A stretch of 64,000 nucleotides of DNA from DATFVA01 sp963771705 (GCA_963771705.1 CAVYUP010000005.1:434001-498000); one strand, 5' to 3'. Positions 43,686 to 53,058 are shown, counted from the first letter of the stretch. The notes: generated by a model not told the origin, from the sequence alone. Translations and numbers: made by a program.

Positions 43686-45911
43686 CTACATTGTGTCAAT
43701 TATCTTGTTGAAGGTTTCGCTAGGGCGCATAGCCTCAAAAGCCTTCTGATCATCGGGAAGATAATAACCTCCTACGTCGGCAGGATTTCCCTGGACTTCA
43801 ATCATATCTTTCGCTATCTGCTCTTCATTTGCTTTAAGTTCATTGTAGATCTTTGTGAATCTTTCTTTCATTGCGGCGTCTTTATCCTGTTCAGCCAGAG
43901 CCGCTGCCCAGTACAACGTGAGATAAAATGAACTGCCGCGGTTATCGATCTCGCCGACTTTCCTTGACGGCATACGTCCGTTCTCAAGGTATTTGCCGAT
44001 AGCGGTATCGAGTGTTTCGGCTAATATTTTAACTCTGGTATTTCCTGTCTTATCCGCTATCATTTCGAAAGAAGGCACAAGCGCGCAGTACTCGCCGAGA
44101 GAATCCCATCTTAAGTGATTTTCCTTAAGGAACTGCTGAACATGCTTTGGAGCAGAACCGCCGGCACCGGTCTCAAACAGGCCGCCGCCTTTAAGCAGCG
44201 GAACGATGGAGAGCATCCTTGCGCTGGTACCAAGTTCAAGGATAGGGAAGAGGTCGGTTAGGTAATCACGAAGAACGTTACCGGTAACAGAAATTGTATC
44301 CAGGCCTTTTCTGGTTCTCTCAAGAGTATATTTCATTGCCTCGACAGGTTCCAGAATTTTAATTTCCAATCCTTTGGTGTCATATTCGGGCAGGTACTTA
44401 TTAATCTTAGTGATTATTTCCCTGTCGTGAGCCCTGTTCTCATCAAGCCAGAAAATAGCGGGAGTATTAGAAGAACGTGCGCGGTTAACAGCAAGCTTTA
44501 TCCAGTCTCGTATCGGTTCATCCTTAGCCTGGCACATTCTGAAGATATCACCTTTCTCAACCTGCTGTTCGAGAAGAGTTTTCCCTTCGGAATTAACAAC
44601 ACGGATAGTACCTTCACCCTTAGCCTCAAACGTTTTATCGTGAGAGCCATATTCTTCTGCTTTCTTAGCCATTAGTCCCACGTTAGAAACTGCTCCCATT
44701 GTTGAAGGATCGAACTGTCCCTTTTCCTTTGCGTCCTCAATGATCTGGCCGTAGATAGTCGCGTAGCAGCGATCGGGGATCATAGCTATACAGTCTTCCA
44801 GCTCATCTTTTTCATTCCACATTTTACCGCCGTCGCGCACCACATTCGGCATTGAGGCATCTACAATAATATCATTGGGAACGTGAAGATTTGTCTTTCC
44901 GATCCTTGAATCGACCATAGCGAGCTGAGGGCGGTATTCATAAACTTTATTTATATCAGCTTCGATTTCTTTTCTTTTGTCCTCAGGCAGCTTTTTCAGT
45001 TTACTGAGGATATCCATGAGTCCGTAATTAGGATTAGCGCCGATTTCCTTCAGTGTATCCGCGTGCTTTTCAAGAGCGTCCTTATAGTACACCTGTACAG
45101 CATGCCCGAACATTATAGGATCGGATATCTTCATCATTGTCGCTTTAAGATGCAGGGATAACAGCACGTTATCTTTCTTAGCTTCTTCGATCTGTTCGGC
45201 GTAAAACTTTCTGAGTTCGCGTACATTCATAACAGCGGCGTCTATAACCTCGCCGTTCTTCAGTTTCAGATTTTCTTTAAGAATAGTTGATTTACCATCC
45301 TTATCCGTGTATTCAATTTTAACAACATCTTCCTTATCGAGGGTAACCGATCTTTCCGTACCATAAAAATCCTTCTGGTCCATATGAGCAACGCGGCATT
45401 TTGAGCCCGACTCAGGCCATGGCTTCATCATCTTATGAGGATGTTTTTTTGCAAACTTCTTAACAGAAGCAGCTGCACGCCTGTCGGAATTTCCTTCACG
45501 AAGCACCGGGTTCACCGCCGAGCCAAGCACTTTAGAAAATCTTTCCTGTAATTTCTTTTCTTCCTCATTTTCAGGTTCATCGGGGTAGTCGGGTATTTTA
45601 TAACCCTTCTCCTGAAGCTCTTTTATTGCAGCGTGAAGCTGAGGGATAGAAGCGCTGATGTTAGGAAGCTTAATAATATTGGCGTCGGGCGACTGTGTAA
45701 GATCACCGAGCTCTGCGAGGTAATCAGGCAGCTTTTGTTCTTCGGTAAGGTTTTCAGGGAAGTTAGCGATTATCCTTCCCGCAAGGGAGATATCTTTTAC
45801 TTCGATCTCAATTCCTGATCCTTTGGTAAACGATTTAACGATTGGCAGTAAACTATACGATGCTAATGCCGGGGCCTCATCAATTTTGGTCCATGTGATT
45901 TTTGTGTCCAT
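43686..45911 (-). CDS. icd: Isocitrate dehydrogenase, NADP-dependent, monomeric type
   Basis: A 741-residue enzyme of the monomeric IDH family, which converts isocitrate to 2-oxoglutarate with NADP in the TCA cycle. The length and the family blocks 'ASYSLLPIVKSFTKGSGIE', 'GNSDRRAAASVKKFAKKHPH', 'DIIVDASMPNVVRDGGKMW' and 'GTSARMLSIVPLLKGGGLFE' fit well. It is unrelated in sequence to the common homodimeric IDH. A GGGAAA ribosome site precedes the ATG. It is a single gene in convergence with the T9SS gene. Confidence 0.96.
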   Translation of the reverse strand: MDTKITWTKIDEAPALASYSLLPIVKSFTKGSGIEIEVKDISLAGRIIANFPENLTEEQKLPDYLAELGDLTQSPDANIIKLPNISASIPQLHAAIKELQEKGYKIPDYPDEPENEEEKKLQERFSKVLGSAVNPVLREGNSDRRAAASVKKFAKKHPHKMMKPWPESGSKCRVAHMDQKDFYGTERSVTLDKEDVVKIEYTDKDGKSTILKENLKLKNGEVIDAAVMNVRELRKFYAEQIEEAKKDNVLLSLHLKATMMKISDPIMFGHAVQVYYKDALEKHADTLKEIGANPNYGLMDILSKLKKLPEDKRKEIEADINKVYEYRPQLAMVDSRIGKTNLHVPNDIIVDASMPNVVRDGGKMWNEKDELEDCIAMIPDRCYATIYGQIIEDAKEKGQFDPSTMGAVSNVGLMAKKAEEYGSHDKTFEAKGEGTIRVVNSEGKTLLEQQVEKGDIFRMCQAKDEPIRDWIKLAVNRARSSNTPAIFWLDENRAHDREIITKINKYLPEYDTKGLEIKILEPVEAMKYTLERTRKGLDTISVTGNVLRDYLTDLFPILELGTSARMLSIVPLLKGGGLFETGAGGSAPKHVQQFLKENHLRWDSLGEYCALVPSFEMIADKTGNTRVKILAETLDTAIGKYLENGRMPSRKVGEIDNRGSSFYLTLYWAAALAEQDKDAAMKERFTKIYNELKANEEQIAKDMIEVQGNPADVGGYYLPDDQKAFEAMRPSETFNKIIDTM

Positions 45912-46055
45912 TTATTTTCCCGCTAATTAAACGATATGATTATATTTAAAAAATAAAATTCAAAATACTGAATCTTTGATAATTATTAAAGATTGTTATT
46001 TAGGGACATACCTATCCTCCGGGATCAGGTGTGAAACAAGGTACTCCGCTGCAAA

Positions 46056-46817
46056 CTAAAACTTAAATGATAAACCGAACTTAGTGACAGTATCGAGTTT
46101 TTTGATTGTATCCGGCGGACGCGAATCATAACGAAGGCTGACGCCGAAGGTTATATCCAGCAGCGCACTAAGCTCTGAAACAAACGAGTTATCGGACAGG
46201 GCTTTAAAGTCGCTCCATTCAGCAATCTTCGGCTGGAAGTACGTTACCGATATGAAATTAAATCCATCCTTAAGCCTGACATCGAAAGTTGCATAGCTGC
46301 TGAGGCGGCTGGCATCGGTAATTCTTCCGTGAGAAGAATTAGGGGGGAGGTCATATTCCTCGTGTTCAAACATATACGCGAGGCCGTATCTTATTTTTAT
46401 ACCCTCCTCCGAGAGGAGTTTAAGTCGCACCCCTGCCCCGGCCAGTTCCCTTGAAAGAAGGAGGCGTTTTTTATTGTAATCGGTCTGCAGAAAAAATTCC
46501 AGCTGGAGAAAGCTATTCATCCACTTTACATGCCGAAGGTGAGCCAGAGCCTGGTTGGAAAAAGCTTCTTTATCCTGCCAGCCGTAGCCGGCGCTTCCTA
46601 CGAAGAAAGTGTAGCTTTTTCCCCAGTTGTAATTTAACCTTGTATCTCCGTTGATCAGCTGGAAATCCGTATTGCCGGTAATAGCGGTGGCGCTTATATC
46701 GACGATGCCGGAGAAGCCTGAGGAATCAATGTCCGCACGGAATTTTTCTGTATTAACCTGCGCGGAGGCGGTATAACTAAATAAAGTTAAAAATATTAAG
46801 GGTATAATAGTTTTCAT
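46056..46817 (-). CDS. DUF481 outer-membrane protein
   Basis: A 253-residue exported barrel protein. The signal peptide ends at SYTASAQ. The mature strands match DUF481: 'GFSGIVDISATAITGNTDFQ', 'GDTRLNYNWGKSYTFFVGSAGYGWQ', 'AGAGVRLKLLSEEGIKIRYGLAYMFEHEEY' and the final Phe in 'TKFGLSFKF'. DUF481 proteins sit in the outer membrane; the role is unclear, though some respond to salt. The gene has a 720-base non-coding gap upstream and is probably a single unit. Confidence 0.85.
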   Translation of the reverse strand: MKTIIPLIFLTLFSYTASAQVNTEKFRADIDSSGFSGIVDISATAITGNTDFQLINGDTRLNYNWGKSYTFFVGSAGYGWQDKEAFSNQALAHLRHVKWMNSFLQLEFFLQTDYNKKRLLLSRELAGAGVRLKLLSEEGIKIRYGLAYMFEHEEYDLPPNSSHGRITDASRLSSYATFDVRLKDGFNFISVTYFQPKIAEWSDFKALSDNSFVSELSALLDITFGVSLRYDSRPPDTIKKLDTVTKFGLSFKF

Positions 46818-47136
46818 AATTCTATTGTATTTTTGAGGAAGTTCTAATCTAAGAATTAAGAGACATTTGTCAAAAATGATGGTGGAGAGCCCTATGTTAA
46901 CACTATAAAAAGTGCAGATGGAGAGCAGGGGGAAGTTAGGGAGAGAGAAGGTTTTTTGGGGTGAAGCTGATTGGGACTGTATGAAATTATATGAAACCGT
47001 CCGTCGTTTAAAACCGACAGCAAAGTCGTTTAAAATCGAGGGAAAGGCCTTAAGGAGTGGCCTTTTAAATAGGATCTTTTATATTGGCTAATAGGGTTTT
47101 GCGAGTCGGTAAACTCGCTAGCTTAATACTTTCTGT
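46818..47136. other. Non-coding stretch with short inverted and repeated words
   Basis: No gene is visible. GTCGTTTAAAA words occur twice at about 46990-47040, and AAAGGCC (47043-47049) can pair with GGCCTTT (47059-47065). The left part, to 46990, is purine-rich and unremarkable. Confidence 0.5.
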
Positions 47137-47169
47137 CGGCCTAGAAACGGCCTACAAACGGCCTTCAAA
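47137..47169. repeat. 11-bp phased array of CGGCCT cores (three copies)
   Basis: CGGCCTAGAAA, CGGCCTACAAA and CGGCCTTCAAA are consecutive 11-base units at 47137, 47148 and 47159. Spacing and core equal those at 22314 and 47201. Confidence 0.85.
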
Positions 47170-47200
47170 TACAGAACGACCCCGTAACTAATAAACTCTT

Positions 47201-47239
47201 CAGCCTCATCCCGGCCTCATTTGGGCCTCATCCCGGCCT
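47201..47239. repeat. 11-bp phased array of (C/G)(A/G)GCCT cores (four copies)
   Basis: CAGCCT, CGGCCT, GGGCCT and CGGCCT begin at 47201, 47212, 47223 and 47234, each exactly 11 bases apart, with CATCCCG or CATTTGG between them. Confidence 0.8.
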
Positions 47240-47337
47240 AAAACATCGGCATTACCCTAGAATAACACTATCAAAAAAGGAAACAAAGGAGATTTGTAAT
47301 GTTAAATTGTTGTTTGGGGGGACAACTATTATCCGTT

Positions 47338-47489
47338 GGTTAAAAACAACGGCAATGTCGGTTAAAACCAAGGCAATGTCGGTTAAAACCAAGGCAAAGT
47401 TGGTTAAAGCCAGGGGCAAAGCTGGATAAAACCAGGGACAAAGCTGGATAAAACCAGGGACAAAGCTGGTTAAAAACGATGGTGAAGCC
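47338..47489. repeat. 21/22-bp minisatellite, seven units
   Basis: Units begin with GG(T/A)TAAA at 47338, 47360, 47381, 47402, 47424, 47446 and 47468. They are 22, 21, 21, 22, 22, 22 and 22 bp long. The consensus is near GGTTAAAACCAGGGCAAAGCT; partial copies continue to about 47525. It is not a CRISPR array, because the units abut with no unique spacer. Confidence 0.88.
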
Positions 47490-47539
47490 GATTGAAGCTG
47501 TCGGTCGGTTAAAACAGGCGGCAAGACGGGCTTGTTTAT

Positions 47540-48013
47540 TTACCATTTGCTGAAGGGATTTTGGACGAGATTAGCATTCTTGTAACGAGAATCCTCAGTA
47601 ACATCCTCACCGATCCAATCAGGCTTTTCAAATTTCTGATCAGTAGAATCTAGTTCAATTTCTGCCAGAATCAAGCCGAGGTTCGCGCCGAAGAATTCAT
47701 CCACTTCCCAGGTGTTCCCTTTATAGCTGATTTTATACCTCATTTTTTCTATGAAGGGTTTAATGCAGAGGCGGTCAATTAAATAGGCGGCCTCATCGCC
47801 GGGGATATCGTATTCAAATTCATCGCCGGCGCCATTCTGCTTCTGTCCCTTTATAGTGAGCTTACCCTCCTCACCTTCAAGCCTGACCCTTACCGTCCTT
47901 CCAGGCTCAGTACTTAAATAGCCCTGCCGGTAGAGGATTCCCTGGGAATTTCCCTTCCATTCATCTGAAGTAACTAAAAACTTTCTTTCGATTTCTATAT
48001 TCTTTTTAGGCAT
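47540..48013 (-). CDS. CYTH-domain phosphatase
   Basis: A 157-residue triphosphate tunnel metalloenzyme (CYTH/TTM family), which hydrolyses triphosphates such as inorganic tripolyphosphate, or cyclises nucleotides. The signature EIERKFL is at about 6-12, followed by the charged strands 'TVRVRLEGEEGKLTIKGQ', 'KMRYKISYKGNTWEVDEFFGAN' and 'LILAEIELDS' that line the tunnel. The ATG at 48013 (MPKKNIEIERKFL) is preferred over the longer reading seven codons upstream because family members begin near here. The minisatellite ends close to its stop. Confidence 0.88.
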   Translation of the reverse strand: MPKKNIEIERKFLVTSDEWKGNSQGILYRQGYLSTEPGRTVRVRLEGEEGKLTIKGQKQNGAGDEFEYDIPGDEAAYLIDRLCIKPFIEKMRYKISYKGNTWEVDEFFGANLGLILAEIELDSTDQKFEKPDWIGEDVTEDSRYKNANLVQNPFSKW

Positions 48014-48391
48014 AAGTCTCTGTTTTTTAAACACAAATCTAATGGTTTTGGGGAAATAGTTTTATTGTTTTGTTCACATACTTAATAATTTGCCCGGAAA
48101 GACGCCGAAACAATCCTGAAATGAATTCAGGATAAAGTTCAGCGTGACAATTTGCCGCGGAAAGATGGTGAAAAAAGTTCAGCATGACAGCTCTTTTGAG
48201 TGCTGAAATATTCTATAAAATTTATCTCAGATGTGAGAATTTGGAAGAAATACACATCTTTTGATTGTCAATACTGGTAATGGCTCCCCCCATTTCTTTT
48301 CTTTTTGAACCAAAATTGCTGGTATAAAAGTTGGCTCAATATGTATTCAATATTTTATGCGAAATTCTCAAAAAAATTAATGGTAAGGAAA
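48014..48391. other. Non-coding stretch with several ATGACA-type palindromes
   Basis: ATCCTGAA/TTCAGGAT (48113-48133) followed by TTCAGCGTGACA (48138-48149) and GATGGTGAAAAAAGTTCAGC, ending ATGACA (48164-48189), form two or three joined copies of the dispersed family. The remainder up to the nifJ start is A/T-rich; no convincing promoter motif is visible. Confidence 0.55.
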
Positions 48392-51300
48392 ATGGAACGG
48401 AAAAAAGTAACAATTGACGGAAACGAAGCGGCTGCCTACGTTGCCTATCATACAAACGAAGTTATTGCGATATACCCCATTACACCCTCATCAAATATGG
48501 GCGAGTGGTGCGATGCATGGTCTGCTGTAAGGATGAAAAATATCTGGGGACTAGTTCCCTCGGTGAGTGAATTACAGAGTGAGGGGGGCGCGTCTGGAAG
48601 TGTTCACGGCGCACTGCAGACAGGAGCACTTACAACAACATTTACGGCAAGCCAGGGATTACTCTTGATGATCCCGAATATGTTTAAGATAGCAGGTGAA
48701 TTAACCTCTGCCGTATTTCACGTTTCTGCCCGTTCGGTAGCTGCTCAGGCACTATCGATTTTCGGTGATCACAGCGACGTTATGGCTACCCGTTCCACAG
48801 GATTCGCGCTCCTTTCATCGAATTCTGTACAGGAAGTTATGGACTTTGCTCTTATAGCCCAGGCCGCAACGCTTGAAGCAAGAGTGCCGTTTGTACATTT
48901 CTTCGACGGATTCAGAACTTCGCACGAAGTTATGAAAGTTGAACAGCTTTCTGCTGAAGATATGCAGGCGATGATTAATGAAGACCTGGTTATAGCCCAC
49001 AGAAACCGCGCTCTTTCATCAGATCATCCAGTACTTCGCGGAACAGCTCAGAATCCCGACGTATTCTTCCAGGCCCGTGAAACAGTTAACCCGTTCTATA
49101 TTGCCTGTCCCGGTATTGTTCAGAAACATATGGATAAGTTTGCCGAACTGACCGGCAGATCGTATCATCTTTTTGATTATGTAGGCGCCCCTGATGCCGA
49201 AAGAGTAATAGTGATGATGGGTTCAGGCGCGGAAGCCGCCGATGAAACGGTTCAGTATCTGCAGGAGAAGGAAGAGAAAGTTGGACTGATAAAGGTAAGG
49301 CTGTATCGTCCTTTCTCAATTGAACATTTTATAAACGCCCTACCTAAAACCACCAAATCAATCGCGGTACTAGACAGAACCAAAGAGCCGGGCGCTCCGG
49401 GCGAACCTCTTTACCTTGATATAGTTAACGCGATTTCTGAAATGTATAATGAAGGTACACTTCCATTCGAATATCCGAAGATCATCGGAGGACGCTACGG
49501 ACTTTCATCCAAAGAATTTACTCCCGGTATGGTTAAGGCTGTTCTTGATCAGCTTAAAGAAACAAAGCCGAAGAATCATTATACCGTTGGAATTATTGAT
49601 GACGTAACTAATACAAGTCTTGATGTTGATCCCGCTTTTTCAGTTGAAGATAAAGATACCTTTACCGGAAAGTTCTACGGACTTGGTGCAGACGGTACTG
49701 TAGGCGCCAATAAGAACTCAATTAAGATTATAGGCGAAGGCACTGATTATTCCGCACAGGGATATTTTGTTTATGATTCGAAAAAATCGGGTTCAGGTAC
49801 AGTTTCGCATCTCCGTTTCGGACCAAAGAAAATAAAATCAACCTACCTTATTCATAAAGCTAATTTTGTTGCCTGTCACCAGCAGGTATTCCTGGAAAAG
49901 ATGGATATGCTGGCTGATGCTGTTGAAGGCGCTACATTCCTGTTGAACACCAAAGTTCCTAAAGACCAGGTATGGGATTCACTTCCCGAAAAAGTTCAGA
50001 AGGATCTGATTGATAAAAAGATGAAGCTTTACGCTATCGATGCTTATAAAGTTGCCGATGAAACAGGAATGGGTGTAAGGATTAATACAATAATGCAGAC
50101 ATGCTTCTTCGCGATATCCAATATCTTCCCGAAGGAAGAGGCAATTGAGATGATTAAGAAATCGATTAAGAAAACATACGGCGCCAAAGGCGACAAGATT
50201 GTTGAGATGAACTTTAATGCTGTTGATCAGACTCTCTCGAATCTGTTTGAGATAGAAGTTCCCGATAAAGTTACGAGCAAGACTCAGCTTCAGCCGGCAG
50301 TAGCAGGCAAAGTTCCTGAGTTTGTAAGAGAGGTAACCGCTGAGATAATCGCAGGTAACGGCGACCTGATACCTGTAAGCAAGCTTCCAAACGACGGAAC
50401 CTATCCTACCGGTACCGCACAATATGAAAAGAGAAATATCGCGCTTGAAGTGCCGGTATGGGATGATGAAATATGTATACAGTGCAACAAATGCGTTATT
50501 GTTTGTCCTCATGCAACCATCCGTTCCAAAGTATTTGAAGAAAGCGCTTTGAAAGACGCTCCTGCCGACTTCAAAGCTGTTAAATTCAGGGCTAAAGATT
50601 ACGGAGAAGGTTTATACTATTCGCTGCAGGTAGCGGTAGAAGACTGTACAGGATGCTCGCTCTGCGTGGATGTTTGTCCTGTTAAGAACAAAAAAGAAGT
50701 AAAGCTGAAAGCAATAAACATGCAGGAGCAGCTTCCATTGAGAGAGACCGAGAGAGCAAACTGGGACTTCTTCCTTACCCTGCCCGATCTCGACAGAACC
50801 AAAATAAATGTAAGCAAAGTTAAAGATTCGCAGTTTCTGCAGCCGCTGTTTGAATTCTCAGGCGCCTGCTCAGGATGCGGCGAAACACCTTATGTTAAGC
50901 TTGTAAGTCAGCTCTTCGGCGACCGCATGGTAGTTGCAAACGCTACAGGATGTTCATCCATATACGGCGGAAACCTGCCTACAACACCGTGGGCACAGGA
51001 CAAAGACGGCAGAGGGCCGGCATGGTCAAATTCACTTTTTGAAGATAACGCCGAGTTCGGTTTCGGGTTCAGGCTTGCAATCGACAAGCATAATGATCAG
51101 GCTAAGACACTTCTGCAGAAACACATTGCTGAGCTTGGAGAAGAGCTTGTAAACGGACTGCTAAACGCAGATCAGAAAGATGAAGCGGGAATTTATGAGC
51201 AGCGTGAAAGAGTAAACGCGCTGAAAGAAAAGCTGAAAGCCAAGATGAATAACGGTTTCGGTTCGGAAGCAAGGAAAGATTTCGTTCACCTTGAGAGTGT

Positions 51301-51970
51301 TGCCGATTACCTGGTTAAGAAATCAGTATGGATTATGGGAGGCGACGGATGGGCTTATGATATCGGCTACGGCGGACTGGATCACGTACTGGCTTCAGGA
51401 AAAAATGTAAACGTGCTTGTACTTGATACAGAGGTTTACTCTAATACGGGGGGACAGATGTCGAAATCAACTCCCCGCGGTGCTGTAGCAAAATTTGCGG
51501 CAGCAGGCAAGCCGATGGCCAAGAAAGATCTCGGTTTGATGGCAATGAGTTACGGTAATGTTTATGTTGCCAAAGTTGCTATGGGAGCTAATGATACCCA
51601 GACACTAAGAGCGTTCATTGAAGCTGAGGCTTATGACGGTCCTTCACTGATAATAGCATACAGTCACTGTATAGCTCACGGTATCGATATGGGCAGAGGA
51701 ATGCAGAACCAGAAAGCCGCGGTGGATTCAGGTTACTGGCCGTTATACCGGTACAACCCGGATGAAGCAGCCGCAGGTAAGAATCCCTTCAAGCTGGAAT
51801 CAAAAGGACTGAAGATACCTTTAAGAGACTACGCATATCTTGAAACAAGGTATAAAATGCTTACAAAATCTCATCCTCAGGAAGCAGAGAAGCTTATGAA
51901 AGAGGCACAGGAAGACGTTGTCTCTACCTGGAAATTGTATGAGAGGATGGCAGAGGACAGAAAGTCATAA
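48392..51970 (+). CDS. nifJ: Pyruvate:ferredoxin (flavodoxin) oxidoreductase
   Basis: A 1192-residue single-chain enzyme that oxidises pyruvate to acetyl-CoA and CO2 while reducing ferredoxin or flavodoxin, or runs in reverse. It starts with the family motif 'DGNEAAAYVAYHTNEVIAIYPITPSS', which fixes the ATG at 48392 behind a TAAGGA site; 29 upstream codons are not family-like. It carries two 4Fe-4S ferredoxin clusters (CIQCNKCVIVCP; CTGCSLCVDVCP), a third cluster near the TPP site (CSGCGETPY) and the TPP-binding 'GGDGWAYDIGYGGLDHVLAS'. The gene next to it is a frequent partner. Confidence 0.97.
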   Translation: MERKKVTIDGNEAAAYVAYHTNEVIAIYPITPSSNMGEWCDAWSAVRMKNIWGLVPSVSELQSEGGASGSVHGALQTGALTTTFTASQGLLLMIPNMFKIAGELTSAVFHVSARSVAAQALSIFGDHSDVMATRSTGFALLSSNSVQEVMDFALIAQAATLEARVPFVHFFDGFRTSHEVMKVEQLSAEDMQAMINEDLVIAHRNRALSSDHPVLRGTAQNPDVFFQARETVNPFYIACPGIVQKHMDKFAELTGRSYHLFDYVGAPDAERVIVMMGSGAEAADETVQYLQEKEEKVGLIKVRLYRPFSIEHFINALPKTTKSIAVLDRTKEPGAPGEPLYLDIVNAISEMYNEGTLPFEYPKIIGGRYGLSSKEFTPGMVKAVLDQLKETKPKNHYTVGIIDDVTNTSLDVDPAFSVEDKDTFTGKFYGLGADGTVGANKNSIKIIGEGTDYSAQGYFVYDSKKSGSGTVSHLRFGPKKIKSTYLIHKANFVACHQQVFLEKMDMLADAVEGATFLLNTKVPKDQVWDSLPEKVQKDLIDKKMKLYAIDAYKVADETGMGVRINTIMQTCFFAISNIFPKEEAIEMIKKSIKKTYGAKGDKIVEMNFNAVDQTLSNLFEIEVPDKVTSKTQLQPAVAGKVPEFVREVTAEIIAGNGDLIPVSKLPNDGTYPTGTAQYEKRNIALEVPVWDDEICIQCNKCVIVCPHATIRSKVFEESALKDAPADFKAVKFRAKDYGEGLYYSLQVAVEDCTGCSLCVDVCPVKNKKEVKLKAINMQEQLPLRETERANWDFFLTLPDLDRTKINVSKVKDSQFLQPLFEFSGACSGCGETPYVKLVSQLFGDRMVVANATGCSSIYGGNLPTTPWAQDKDGRGPAWSNSLFEDNAEFGFGFRLAIDKHNDQAKTLLQKHIAELGEELVNGLLNADQKDEAGIYEQRERVNALKEKLKAKMNNGFGSEARKDFVHLESVADYLVKKSVWIMGGDGWAYDIGYGGLDHVLASGKNVNVLVLDTEVYSNTGGQMSKSTPRGAVAKFAAAGKPMAKKDLGLMAMSYGNVYVAKVAMGANDTQTLRAFIEAEAYDGPSLIIAYSHCIAHGIDMGRGMQNQKAAVDSGYWPLYRYNPDEAAAGKNPFKLESKGLKIPLRDYAYLETRYKMLTKSHPQEAEKLMKEAQEDVVSTWKLYERMAEDRKS

Positions 51971-52016
51971 CTTAAAGAATAAGAATTATTGAAGAATAAA
52001 ATTAAAGGAAATTAAA

Positions 52017-53009
52017 ATGGATCTCTCAACAAACTATCTGGGTTTGCAGCTGAAAAATCCAATAGTACCGTCAGCAAGTCCATTATCCGAAGATATTTCG
52101 AATATTAAATTAATGGAAGACGCGGGAGCAGCAGCAGTAGTTCTCTATTCGCTCTTTGAAGAGCAGATAGAACACGAATCGCTCGAGCTCAATTATTTCA
52201 CATCAGTTCATAACGAAAGCTACGCTGAAGCCACCTCCTATTTTCCCGAGCCTTTCGAATTCAAGACAGGTCCCGACGAATATCTGGAGCATATCAAAAA
52301 AGCCAAAGATGCTGTAGGAATACCTGTTATAGCCAGTCTTAACGGCAAATCTTTAGGCGGATGGGTTGATTACGCAAAGAAGATAGAATCAGCAGGAGCA
52401 GACGCTCTTGAATTAAATATCTATCTGCTGGCAGCGGATACCTCAAAGAACAGCGCGTCAGTTGAAAAAGATTATGTAGATATAGTAAAGGCTGTTACTT
52501 CAAGCATCAGCATTCCTGTAGCTGTTAAGATGCACCCCTATTTCAGTTCGGTTGCCAATATGGCATCACAGCTTGATAAGGCGGGGGCAAAAGGACTGGT
52601 TCTGTTCAACAGGTTTTACCAGCCTGACATTGACCTTGAAACCCTTGAGGTTACTCCTAACGTTCTGCTGAGTACACCAATGTCGATGAGACTCCCTTTA
52701 AGGTGGATCGCGATGATGTACAAAAAAGTTAACGCCGATCTGGCCGCAACGAGCGGAATATACTCTGAAGCAGATGTAATTAAGATGCTTATGGTTGGCG
52801 CAAAGGTTACACAGATGCTTTCATGCCTTCTGAAGTTCGGTATCGGGCATATATCAGACGTGCTGACGAAGCTCAAATTCTGGATGGAAGTTAACGAGTA
52901 TGAATCTGTTGAAATGATGCGCGGAAGCATGAGCTATATGAATGTAGCAGATCCTTCTGTATTTGAGAGAGCCAATTATATGAAGCTCCTTCACTCATAC
53001 AACAAGTAA
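52017..53009 (+). CDS. Dihydroorotate-dehydrogenase-like FMN protein
   Basis: A 330-residue TIM-barrel protein of the dihydroorotate dehydrogenase family. 'LKNPIVPSASPLSEDISNIK', 'GIPVIASLNGKSLGGWVDYAKKIESAGADALELNI', 'PVAVKMHPYFSS' and 'AKGLVLFNRFYQPDI' are family blocks; the catalytic Cys/Ser region differs from true PyrD. This class is often paired with pyruvate:ferredoxin oxidoreductase, as here, 46 bases downstream of nifJ. It may oxidise or reduce a keto-acid or be a ferredoxin-linked enzyme; that is not established. Confidence 0.9.
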   Translation: MDLSTNYLGLQLKNPIVPSASPLSEDISNIKLMEDAGAAAVVLYSLFEEQIEHESLELNYFTSVHNESYAEATSYFPEPFEFKTGPDEYLEHIKKAKDAVGIPVIASLNGKSLGGWVDYAKKIESAGADALELNIYLLAADTSKNSASVEKDYVDIVKAVTSSISIPVAVKMHPYFSSVANMASQLDKAGAKGLVLFNRFYQPDIDLETLEVTPNVLLSTPMSMRLPLRWIAMMYKKVNADLAATSGIYSEADVIKMLMVGAKVTQMLSCLLKFGIGHISDVLTKLKFWMEVNEYESVEMMRGSMSYMNVADPSVFERANYMKLLHSYNK

Positions 53010-53028
53010 ACGAAGATAAAGATGAGTT

Positions 53029-53058
53029 AAAAAGCTGCCCTGATGAGGCAGCTTTTTT
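53029..53058. terminator. Bidirectional terminator
   Basis: AAAAGCTGCC (53029-53038 region) pairs with GGCAGCTTTT (ending near 53058) across a 7-base loop. It separates the converging dihydroorotate-dehydrogenase-like and BON genes. Confidence 0.85.

Noticed and set aside
47338..47489. Possible CRISPR array
   Set aside because: The 21/22-bp units abut with no unique spacers, and no cas gene is present in the window.
47252..47546. Two overlapping minus-strand frames that encode repeated 'GFNRHC'/'LCPWFYPAL' peptides
   Set aside because: They are translations of the 21/22-bp minisatellite in two frames and have no other support.
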